This document shows positions 1-7,418 of a DNA stretch of 64,000 bases, piece by piece; within the stretch, counting starts at the first letter, position 1; each line of letters opens with the position of its first letter. The notes below the pieces were generated by a model. It did not search any database. It worked only from the letters and a program-made list of their open reading frames with translations, and was not told where the DNA came from. Made by a program: the position numbers and the translations under genes. The DNA comes from Helicobacter suis HS1 (GTDB lineage: Bacteria > Campylobacterota > Campylobacteria > Campylobacterales > Helicobacteraceae): assembly GCF_026000295.1 (NCBI RefSeq), contig NZ_AP026769.1, forward strand, positions 930,001-994,000, read 5' to 3'.

Positions 1-178
1 CGACTTTGGCTATGAATTTTACGCTTTGGGGGAAATGTATGAAACAGGACTAGGAGTACCCCTAGATTTAGAGAAGGCTAAGAATCTCTATACAGAGGCA
101 ATCAAGCGCTACCAGACCTATGAAGGTGATAGCAAAAAACACACAGAGGCTATGCAGATTTTAGAAAAATGGCTCTAA
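1..178 (+). CDS. Sel1-repeat protein, C-terminal end (5' truncated by window)
   Basis: The open frame from base 2 encodes the last 58 residues of a protein. It carries a Sel1/TPR-like repeat signature (YALGEMYETGLGV, then a KAKNLYTEAI helix). Sel1-like repeat proteins are abundant in Helicobacter (Hcp family) and usually form alpha-solenoid scaffolds that are secreted or periplasmic. The N-terminus and any signal peptide lie outside the window, so the family member cannot be named. The gene converges on the minus-strand genes that follow. Confidence 0.7.
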   Translation, partial: DFGYEFYALGEMYETGLGVPLDLEKAKNLYTEAIKRYQTYEGDSKKHTEAMQILEKWL

Positions 179-187
179 ACTTCCGCG

Positions 188-559
188 CTAAATGTCCATA
201 TCAAAACCAGAATCAGACCCTGTATCGTAATGGCGCCAAGGCTTATTAGTTACGCGAGAAGAATCATCGCCTTTGATTTGGCGGTTATGGCTTTGCCTGT
301 GGGTGTTGAGCGGATTATGGTAGGAATTACAAGAATGGGCTTGTTTGTAAGGATGTGTATCAGCTAGATTTGTAGATAAAGCCCCTCCTGTAAGAGGTAA
401 ACGCACTTTAACAGGCTCTTTAGAAAGCCGTTGCAATACAGATGCCCATGGCACACTCTTTGCTTTTGGAAGAACAGAGATTACAACCCCAAAAGGGGCG
501 ACTGCGTCTTGGAATTTTTGGAAGTCCTCTTGTTTTAGATGATAAACTAGTAAATCCAT
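188..559 (-). CDS. hypothetical protein, 123 aa
   Basis: The ATG is preceded by a good Shine-Dalgarno (AAGGAG, about 7 nt upstream), which supports this as a real gene. The N-terminal half looks foldable (MDLLVYHLKQEDFQKF, then a hydrophobic VVISVLPKAK stretch). From about residue 60 the protein turns polar and disordered, rich in His, Asn, Ser and Arg. No signal peptide or membrane segment is visible. It is the last minus-strand gene after the DUF2156 gene, about 60 bp away and probably in the same transcription unit. I do not recognise the family and assign no function. Confidence 0.6.
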   Translation of the reverse strand: MDLLVYHLKQEDFQKFQDAVAPFGVVISVLPKAKSVPWASVLQRLSKEPVKVRLPLTGGALSTNLADTHPYKQAHSCNSYHNPLNTHRQSHNRQIKGDDSSRVTNKPWRHYDTGSDSGFDMDI

Positions 560-618
560 GTTTAACTCCTTATTTGAGTTAGCCCTATCCTACTGCTTTA
601 AAAACAACCAACGGGCAA

Positions 619-1494
619 TCAGCGTTTTAAGGCGTGGTATTTTTCTAATAAAAATAAGGGATGATAGCCCATCTTTGCCTGCCTCAAGCCTTCAATGCCT
701 AAATCCTCCTCGCGGTTTACCAATTCGCAATCTGCAAAGGCATTTTTGAGCAGTTGTTGGTTAATCATCTGATAAGCTCCGCGTATTTCTGGGTCTGCCT
801 TTTCAATGTGAATCACCGCTACTTTTTCTTGGATTTTCTCCCCAAAACTAAAGCTCGCCACACGCTCCCCTAGAAAAATTACCCCCCCCTGCAAATGTAA
901 CCGCTCATAAACTGCTAGAACCTCTAAAATCCCCTGATATTCATGTTCTAACCCCATATCACTAGAATCATCTAAAGCATGCCAGCTTTGTAAAGCCTCT
1001 TTAACTTGGGGGATATTGTTAGTTAAAAGAGGTTTGTAGGTAAAATGCGGGTAGGTTTTTAAAAAGGCGTTGAGGTGGTTTTTCTTTTTGTGGAATTTTT
1101 TACCCTGCAGGATAATAAGCTCCGGTACGCTATAGATATAATCAAAACGATCGCGCTGTGCTTGAAAATCAAAAACCCCGGGGAAAAAGCATTCTAATTC
1201 CTGCTTGTGTTTTTCTTGTAAAGCCCGTATCTCTAGCGCCTCCTCTGTATGGAGTAACTCCTCAAGCACCGCCCTTTTATCGCCCGCTCCAATGGGGTAG
1301 AAATAAAAGGGTTTTTCTTGGGGATATTGCGTGCGAATCAGTAAACAACCATGCGCCATGCAAAGGCTAATTTCTCGAGCCAAGCGCCACAAATAAAGAT
1401 TGGTAAAATTCACATCGGCGATCAAAAAATCATCTTGCTTTAAAAAGGCATCTACTACGCTTTTATCCTCTAAGCAAATGGGTTTAAAGTGCAA
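619..1494 (-). CDS. DUF2156 family protein (GNAT-like, phosphatidylglycerol lysyltransferase C-terminal type)
   Basis: This 291-residue protein has the DUF2156/LPG-synthase-C layout: an early FLIADVNFTNLYLWR segment, a central GMEHEYQ-like helix (here DMGLEHEYQGIL), a GGVIFLGERVASFSFGE strand pair, and a C-terminal VNREEDLGIEGLRQAKMGYHP motif. Relatives with a membrane domain transfer aminoacyl groups to lipids. The soluble stand-alone form found in many Campylobacterota has no settled substrate. The start is a TTG preceded by GGAGAG and overlaps the end of the lysA fusion by 11 bp, so the two are probably translationally coupled. A G8 tract in the coding strand (882-889) could make it phase-variable. 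Confidence 0.75.
   Translation of the reverse strand: MHFKPICLEDKSVVDAFLKQDDFLIADVNFTNLYLWRLAREISLCMAHGCLLIRTQYPQEKPFYFYPIGAGDKRAVLEELLHTEEALEIRALQEKHKQELECFFPGVFDFQAQRDRFDYIYSVPELIILQGKKFHKKKNHLNAFLKTYPHFTYKPLLTNNIPQVKEALQSWHALDDSSDMGLEHEYQGILEVLAVYERLHLQGGVIFLGERVASFSFGEKIQEKVAVIHIEKADPEIRGAYQMINQQLLKNAFADCELVNREEDLGIEGLRQAKMGYHPLFLLEKYHALKR
882..889 (-). repeat. G8 homopolymer inside the DUF2156 gene
   Basis: Eight consecutive C on the plus strand (G in the coding strand) lie in mid-gene, and the reading frame is intact at this length. Tracts of this size are known slipped-strand hot spots in Helicobacter, so ON/OFF switching is possible but not shown. Confidence 0.6.
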
Positions 1495-3409
1495 GTTCTC
1501 TCCGTGTACTAGAATAATTACCCAGTAAAATAGGCGTGGGTGTGGGCAAATTTTGCAAAGCCAAAGCGTTTATCTCTACTAAAACCCCCTCTTTTGTGGC
1601 TAGAAATTCAAAAACCTCCAAAGTCTCTAAAAAGGGCTGGATTTGCTCTTTTTGGCTAGCAAACCATAGCGCGCACCGGCTAGGATCAGAAGAAGGATTA
1701 GAAAAATCCCCTCTTCCAAGCACAAAATACCAACGCTGGTTTAAAATAAAGCTATGCACAATTTTAAGGCGCTGGTAAATCAACTCTGTAACAAGTTCTC
1801 CTAAAGTCTCTTTTTCTAGCGCATAAAAACCAAAATCCACCCTGCGCGCCTCTATAGCTTTAAAAAGCTCCTCCGGATTTAACTTTAAAACTTGAGCGCG
1901 CCTGCCAAAAACCATGCGCGCATCGTCTACAAGCCCGCTTAAACCTATTTTTTCTACACTAATAAGGCTTCTGGAGACCCCTAAAATTTCAGTATAAATA
2001 CTTTCTAAATCTGTACCTACCTGATTAAAAATTGCGTTTTCGCGTACGGGGTTATAAATACTCATACCCTGTTTATGCTTTTGCTTGGCAATTTGGCGGG
2101 TGCAAGCAAAGCGGGCATGCAAAAGTGCGCTAATTTTACGATCTAAACTATCAATATAGGCGCGCTGTTTAGTAATCTCACCCCCCTCTAAAGCGCCTAA
2201 TTCATGTAAGATCAAATCTAAAAAATCCTCCCGCTCTCTTAAAACACTAATGCCCTCCTTTGTGATTCCTAGCTCTAAAATCTGTGGGCGGCTATTATAA
2301 CGGCTAGCCATGCTTGATCCATAAGCCCCTGCTTGATAAAAAGCAATCAAGTCCCCTTCTTGTATCTCTGGTAAAAGCATTGATTTAGCAAAACAATCCG
2401 CGCTCTCACACACAGGCCCTACAATGTCATAGGTTTTTTGTGTGGGGGTTTGCTCTTTAAGCACTTTGATAGGGTGGCTTGCCTGATAAAGCGCGGGGCG
2501 CAAAAAATCATTCATGCCTGCATCTACAATAGCAAAGCATTTATGCGCTCTGTGTTTGATATACTGCACACGCGTGATTAAAACCCCATTAGGGGCTATA
2601 ATGCGCCGACCCGGCTCACAAATGATCGTGCAATCTAGCCCCTTAAAAGCCTGTTTGATTGCTTCACTATAATCATCAAGGGCGATGATTGTTTGATCTT
2701 GCTCTTGGCTATAATCCACCCCAAGCCCCCCGCCTACATCTAAAAACTTTAAATCTATACCGCTAGCCATTAAAAAACGCGCTAAATCTGCTAGCTTCAT
2801 ACACGCCTGTCTGAGGGGTTCTAAATTATTGAGTTGCGATCCAATATGGCAATGCAAACCTACTGGCTCTAAAAAGGGGGATTGTTTGGCAAACATAAAT
2901 ATCTGCACCGCCTCTTTCTCCTCTACCCCAAATTTATTTTCAAAAAGGCCGGTAGAGATGTAGGGGTGTGTGATAGCATCAATATTGGGGTTAAGCCGTA
3001 CTGAGATACGGGCGGGGGTTTTTTGCTCAGAGGCAATTTGTTCGATTCGTTTGAGTTCTGCAAAAGACTCCACATTTAGAAATAAAATCTTAAGCCGCAG
3101 GGCTTCTTTAATCTCCTCCTCTAATTTACCCGCCCCACTAAAGATAATCTTGTAGGCTGGAATACCGGCTAAAAGCGCTCTTTGTACTTCATAAAGAGAC
3201 ACACAATCCGCCCCCGCCCCCTCTTTTGCTAGAGTTTGTAAAATTTTCAGATTAGAATTAGCCTTAAGGGCATAGCAGATCAAAGATTTATGCCCTTTAA
3301 AAGCCTCTTTAAAGTCTAAGAATACCTGTGTTAACCCTTGCAAATCGTAAAGATAAAAAGGGGTTTTGTGCTCAGAGGCTGCCTTTAAAAGGCTTGCCGA
3401 ATCTAACAT
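1484..3409 (-). CDS. lysA: diaminopimelate decarboxylase fused to a chorismate mutase/prephenate dehydratase-like module
   Basis: Residues 1 to about 400 are a complete PLP-dependent meso-diaminopimelate decarboxylase, the last step of lysine synthesis. They show the PLP lysine in YALKANSN (about Lys49), the GGGLGVDY glycine loop, EPGRRI, the active-site CESADCF cysteine and GAYGSSMASRYNSRP. From about residue 420 an AroQ-type chorismate mutase helix follows (IDSLDRKISALLHAR and a second K/R-rich helix). About 130 more residues loosely resemble a prephenate dehydratase fold. In H. pylori these are the separate neighbours lysA (HP0290) and HP0291. Here no stop separates them, so one 641-residue polypeptide is predicted. 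A one-base error removing a stop is a possible alternative. Confidence 0.85.
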   Translation of the reverse strand: MLDSASLLKAASEHKTPFYLYDLQGLTQVFLDFKEAFKGHKSLICYALKANSNLKILQTLAKEGAGADCVSLYEVQRALLAGIPAYKIIFSGAGKLEEEIKEALRLKILFLNVESFAELKRIEQIASEQKTPARISVRLNPNIDAITHPYISTGLFENKFGVEEKEAVQIFMFAKQSPFLEPVGLHCHIGSQLNNLEPLRQACMKLADLARFLMASGIDLKFLDVGGGLGVDYSQEQDQTIIALDDYSEAIKQAFKGLDCTIICEPGRRIIAPNGVLITRVQYIKHRAHKCFAIVDAGMNDFLRPALYQASHPIKVLKEQTPTQKTYDIVGPVCESADCFAKSMLLPEIQEGDLIAFYQAGAYGSSMASRYNSRPQILELGITKEGISVLREREDFLDLILHELGALEGGEITKQRAYIDSLDRKISALLHARFACTRQIAKQKHKQGMSIYNPVRENAIFNQVGTDLESIYTEILGVSRSLISVEKIGLSGLVDDARMVFGRRAQVLKLNPEELFKAIEARRVDFGFYALEKETLGELVTELIYQRLKIVHSFILNQRWYFVLGRGDFSNPSSDPSRCALWFASQKEQIQPFLETLEVFEFLATKEGVLVEINALALQNLPTPTPILLGNYSSTRRELAL

Positions 3410-3412
3410 GGA

Positions 3413-3979
3413 CTAAGAAATTTTTCTGTCTTCTAAAACTTTATGGGCGTGGGCTTCCCCGATTTCAAAGGCTTTTTTGTTAAGCTCCACTACCTTAGCT
3501 GGTACTTTAGAAATCATGGTTTTAATCACATCTTCGCGATCAACACATTGGGTTAAAACCACTGTGATAGCCAGAGCCACCACAGATTGGGTAATGATAT
3601 TGCCCACTTCCTCTTTAGCAATGGTGATAATGGGGATTTTATAAAGCTTAAATTTAGCCTCATCTTCTGGGGTGGGGCTCACTAAGTGCGGATCAACGAC
3701 CACAATCCCCCCCTCTTTCACATCGCCTTTAAAAATCTGATAACTGCTTTGTGCCACAGAGAGCATAAAATCAATTTCACCCTCTCTAGCGTAGGGGTAA
3801 ATGATCTCTTTGCTATCTAAAATGATGTCTACCTTAGTAGGCCCTCCGCGTACTTGGCTGGTGTAGGTAGAAGTTTTAGTGCCAAAACCTCCGGCTTCAA
3901 TTTTAGCCTCTGCTAGAATTTCTCCTGCTAAAAGCACCCCTTGACCCCCCACACCGGTAAAACGCAATTGTGTTTCCAT
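3413..3979 (-). CDS. oorC: 2-oxoglutarate:acceptor oxidoreductase, gamma subunit
   Basis: OorC is the gamma subunit of the four-part OorDABC enzyme, which oxidatively decarboxylates 2-oxoglutarate to succinyl-CoA and reduces a flavodoxin/ferredoxin-type acceptor in place of a classical dehydrogenase. The protein opens with METQLRFTGVGGQG, followed by LLAGEILAEAKI and STYTSQVRGGPTKVD, typical of the POR gamma fold. I place the start at the internal ATG because AAAGGAG sits 5 nt upstream and the OorC family begins there. The longer in-frame extension would overlap oorB. It is the last gene of the oorDABC operon. Confidence 0.95.
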   Translation of the reverse strand: METQLRFTGVGGQGVLLAGEILAEAKIEAGGFGTKTSTYTSQVRGGPTKVDIILDSKEIIYPYAREGEIDFMLSVAQSSYQIFKGDVKEGGIVVVDPHLVSPTPEDEAKFKLYKIPIITIAKEEVGNIITQSVVALAITVVLTQCVDREDVIKTMISKVPAKVVELNKKAFEIGEAHAHKVLEDRKIS

Positions 3980-3989
3980 GCTCGCTCCT

Positions 3990-4817
3990 TTAAACTTTCT
4001 TTTTAGAAAGGGCTTTATCAATCACACCTTGGTAAGCTTGGCAGTACTCCATTTTGCTAGTATCATGTTTTAAAACACCTACGGGGTATTTATCCTCCCT
4101 TTCCTCCGGTGTTAATTCCTCATACTTGCGCTGGCTTACCAAACGAGATTGTATCCAATTAAGGGTTTGTGCTGCCTCGCCCATTTTATTTTTGCGCCCT
4201 AAATTAATATGACAATTACTGTGCACATCAATAAAACTAAAGCCTTTATGGTTAAAACCCTCACTTAAAACCCGCTCTAATTTTTTAGGATCTAATACAC
4301 TCTCTCTAGCCACAAAAGTTGCCCCTGCTGCCATTGTAATTTGGCATGGATCAAAGTGGTTATCAATATTGCCCCCTTGAGCCGTTACTGTCCACATGCC
4401 ATTTGGTGTTGTGGGGGAGGTTTGTGAATTAGTCAGGCCATAGATAAAGTTATTAATCAAAACTAAATTTAGATCAATATTGCGCCTACAGGCATGAATA
4501 GTGTGATTGCCTCCAATAGCAAAGCTATCCCCATCGCCTGAAACCACCACCACATGCTTACTTGGATTAGCCATTTTAATACCGGTGGCATAGGCCAAAG
4601 CGCGCCCATGTGTGGTGTGCACGGTATTACAATTCACATAAGAACTCATGCGCCCGCTACAACCAATGCCACTAACAAGACACACATCATCCATATTCCA
4701 GCCCAAATTATCCATAGCGCGGATAATACACTTTAAAATCACCCCATCTCCACAGCCCCAACACCATAAAGTGGGTGTTTTATCTACCCGCAAATACTCA
4801 TCATAATTAAATGCCAT
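3990..4817 (-). CDS. oorB: 2-oxoglutarate:acceptor oxidoreductase, beta subunit (TPP-binding)
   Basis: OorB binds thiamine pyrophosphate and an Fe-S cluster. Visible marks are the N-terminal WCWGCGDG cysteine pair, GIGCSGR, and the TPP motif from VVSGDGDSFAIGG to the NNFIYGLTNSQTSP loop. At 275 residues it is full length. The start codon lies directly next to the oorA stop, so the two are coupled. It acts with OorA on 2-oxoglutarate in the cytoplasm. Confidence 0.95.
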   Translation of the reverse strand: MAFNYDEYLRVDKTPTLWCWGCGDGVILKCIIRAMDNLGWNMDDVCLVSGIGCSGRMSSYVNCNTVHTTHGRALAYATGIKMANPSKHVVVVSGDGDSFAIGGNHTIHACRRNIDLNLVLINNFIYGLTNSQTSPTTPNGMWTVTAQGGNIDNHFDPCQITMAAGATFVARESVLDPKKLERVLSEGFNHKGFSFIDVHSNCHINLGRKNKMGEAAQTLNWIQSRLVSQRKYEELTPEEREDKYPVGVLKHDTSKMEYCQAYQGVIDKALSKKKV

Positions 4818-5947
4818 CTAAAACTCCTTGATTTTAGAAATAATTTGTCGTGGGGAGATGGGGCGTCCGTTGGCTTGTAGCAAACTATGTACTCTTTTAC
4901 CCATGCTATGCTCGATCTCGTGTAAATACTGCCCCTTATTAAGCTCCACCACTAAGATTTTATCAAACTTTTTACCCAGTTCCTCTAAGCGCTTTTTAGG
5001 GCTAGGCCATAGAGTTAAAGGCCTAAAAAGACCCACTTTTTTAGGGTAGTTTTCTGCTTGAAGTTCTCTAAGTGCGTCTTTAATGGCTAGAGTAGTTGAG
5101 CCATAGCCAATGATTAAAATCTCAGCCCCTTCTATATCTACTTCCTCGTTATAACCTATGGTATCTATTTTAGAATCAATTTTATGAAACAGGCGATCCA
5201 TAAGAGCTCCGCCTATTTTAGCATCTTCGGTAGGAAAGCCAATGGGGCATGGTGAAGCCCTGTAATGTGGTAGCGATAGCCTTGAAAGAAGGGGTTTAAA
5301 ATAGCTGGCTCATCTTGGGGTACGCCATAAGGTTGGTACTCTTTAGGATCGCCTTTAAAAACCCGTCGATCCACCACGCTTTTTTGCACTTCCTCCAAAT
5401 CCGGCAAACGCACACGACCATACATATGCCCCACTGTTTCATCTAGCAATAAAAAGACGGGTGTCATGAGCATTTCAGAGAGATTAAAAGCACGGACAGT
5501 TTCTGTATAGGTTTCCTCTAAATTTCCGGGTGCTAAAGCCACCGCTTTAAAATCCCCGTGAATGGGGTGTTTTAAAAAGTCTACATCGCCTTGCGCTACT
5601 CTTGTTGGCATGCCCGTAGAAGGGCCTGATCGCATCACATCTACAATTACAAGAGGCGTTTCTGTCATGAAAGCATAGCCCATTTGCTCTACTTTAAGAG
5701 AAATCCCCGGGCCCGAACTTGCTGTCATGGATTTAACCCCACTCATGCTAGCCCCTAAAGCTACAGAAATTCCCCCGATCTCATCTTCCATTTGGATAAA
5801 ATGCCCCGCATGCGCAGGTAAAAGCGTACTCATGGCATGCATAATATCTGAGCTAGGCGTGATAGGATAGCCCCCAAAAAAGCGACAACCCGCATCAATA
5901 GCCCCCTGCGCAACTAAATCATTGCCATCTGAGATCACCTCTCTCAT
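4818..5947 (-). pseudogene. oorA: 2-oxoglutarate:acceptor oxidoreductase, alpha subunit, with a single-base frameshift
   Basis: OorA should be one protein of about 375 residues. Here a 244-residue N-terminal part (5213-5947, with GGYPITPSSDIM and SSGPGISLK) runs out of frame just after LHHAP. A 127-residue C-terminal part (4818-5201, DRLFHKIDSK, then GYGSTTLAIKDAL) sits in another frame. Inserting one base at the short G4 run 5244-5247 (C4 in coding sense) restores a continuous GPIGFPTEDAKIGGALMDR-like bridge. Oor is regarded as essential in H. pylori, so a sequencing error or phase-variable slip is more likely than true loss. The start overlaps the oorD stop by 4 bp. Confidence 0.85.
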
Positions 5948-6285
5948 TTTCCTCTCCCTTCTGCTAAAGCCTCTGCTAAAAGCATGTAATGATTGGCGCG
6001 CACTTTTTCCCCTCTTAATTCTGCCTCTTTAGACACCTTAGCAAACTTAAAATCTCCCTTTTCAGCTACATAAATGGCAAAATCCGGACAACCCAGCTCG
6101 CATTTATAACAACCAATACAACTCTCTGGATAGGCCACCTTAGCCACTTTACCTAAAACATGCGTGGGCTTAACCCCCATTCCTAAAACCCCCGCCGGAC
6201 ACACCGATACGCATAGATCACAACCCTTACAGCGCTGCTCATTCACCCAAACAGGCACACCCTCAGGCGCTTTCATTTTAGACAT
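5944..6285 (-). CDS. oorD: 2-oxoglutarate:acceptor oxidoreductase, delta (ferredoxin-like) subunit
   Basis: OorD is a small protein with two 4Fe-4S clusters that carries electrons from the OorAB active site. Both cluster motifs are complete: CKGCDLCVSVCP and CIGCYKCELGCP. The start is the ATG of MSKMKAPEG because AAGGAG lies 8 nt upstream; longer in-frame extensions lack a ribosome site. It leads the oorDABC operon. The first thing upstream is mltG, about 115 bp away on the same strand. Confidence 0.95.
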   Translation of the reverse strand: MSKMKAPEGVPVWVNEQRCKGCDLCVSVCPAGVLGMGVKPTHVLGKVAKVAYPESCIGCYKCELGCPDFAIYVAEKGDFKFAKVSKEAELRGEKVRANHYMLLAEALAEGRGK

Positions 6286-6401
6286 TTTTAAACTCCTTGA
6301 AACCATGATTTTAACCAGAGTAAAACGGCGTGATACTAACATTAAATTTCTAAATCATAGCTAATATAAGGCGCTCTTTTATCATTTTAGATACACATCT
6401 G

Positions 6402-7418
6402 CTAATAGCTATGGATAGAGCGCACATGTTCTTGGTAATATTGGCTAAATTTATGTGTTCCCTCTCTGGTTTTTACAAAGTATAAAAATTTTGTTTTAGC
6501 GGGAAATAAAGCGGCCTTAATAGCCTCTAATCCTACACTACCAATGGGTACTTTGGGTAATCCCTTATGCTTGTAGGTGTTATAATCGCTAGTATCCTCT
6601 AAAATACGCGCGTGTGTAACTTTTGTGTGGGAGTATTTGCCATAATTTAAACTCCCATCCATTTGTAAGGGCATGCCCTTTTTTAAGCGATTAGCAATTA
6701 CCCCAGAAATTAAAGGCATTTCAGAAGCATTCGCCGCCTCTTTTTGAATAATAGAGGCGATGATGAGGGTTTTTTGCCACTCTTTGACATCATAGCGGCC
6801 TAGTAGTTGTATGCTAAGATTTTGGTAATATGTGTGGGCATGTTGGAGTAAATAGCGCATTAGGTTTTGGGCTGAAATGCCTAAACTAAAGCGGTAGGTA
6901 TCTGGAATGATACCGGCTTCTTGATAGGGTGTGTTGTAAGCCTGCTTTAAATCCTGCACTTTTAAATAAAAAATTCGGGCTAAATCGCGGATAAAAAAAT
7001 AAAGGGTTTCTCCAGGGATTAGGGTAATATCTCTATACACAGGCTTAGAAATGCTGAGAGCATGTAAAAAATCCCCCTTTCTAATTTGATTGTGTTTCTT
7101 AATAGAAATAGCGATATAACCACTCTTAGGTTTTTGCCATATGTGCAATCCTTCCATAAGACGCAAAATCCACAGGTCTAGGGTGTTAACTTGTATAGGA
7201 ATTGTAGGGGTTGTAGCCTCTAAAGAGATATTTTTTAAGTGATAAAAGGCCTTTTTAAGAGGGCCATTTGGTATGTAAACAATGCTACTAGATTTTATCG
7301 GTATACTAAGATAAAAGAACAACGAAAGCATTATGATTAAAATAATCTCTGGGAGGGTGCTCCGCCCTTTTTTTTCCCTAATCTTTGTCTTTGTGCTGCT
7401 TTTAATTACATATATCAC
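6402..7418 (-). CDS. mltG: endolytic murein transglycosylase MltG (YceG family)
   Basis: MltG cleaves nascent glycan strands in the periplasm and helps set strand length. The protein has a Lys/Arg-rich start, one membrane segment (about residues 23-42), a LysM-like region, and the catalytic YceG domain with IIQKEAANASEMPLISGVIANRL and DGSLNYG. The Glu of QKEA matches the known catalytic glutamate. The N-terminus is uncertain. A GTG at 7418 gives a normal charged-then-hydrophobic topology but overlaps the divergent gene by 86 bp. An ATG at 7331 avoids the overlap but cuts into the membrane helix. Older annotations call this family aminodeoxychorismate lyase. Confidence 0.85.
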   Translation of the reverse strand: MIYVIKSSTKTKIREKKGRSTLPEIILIIMLSLFFYLSIPIKSSSIVYIPNGPLKKAFYHLKNISLEATTPTIPIQVNTLDLWILRLMEGLHIWQKPKSGYIAISIKKHNQIRKGDFLHALSISKPVYRDITLIPGETLYFFIRDLARIFYLKVQDLKQAYNTPYQEAGIIPDTYRFSLGISAQNLMRYLLQHAHTYYQNLSIQLLGRYDVKEWQKTLIIASIIQKEAANASEMPLISGVIANRLKKGMPLQMDGSLNYGKYSHTKVTHARILEDTSDYNTYKHKGLPKVPIGSVGLEAIKAALFPAKTKFLYFVKTREGTHKFSQYYQEHVRSIHSY

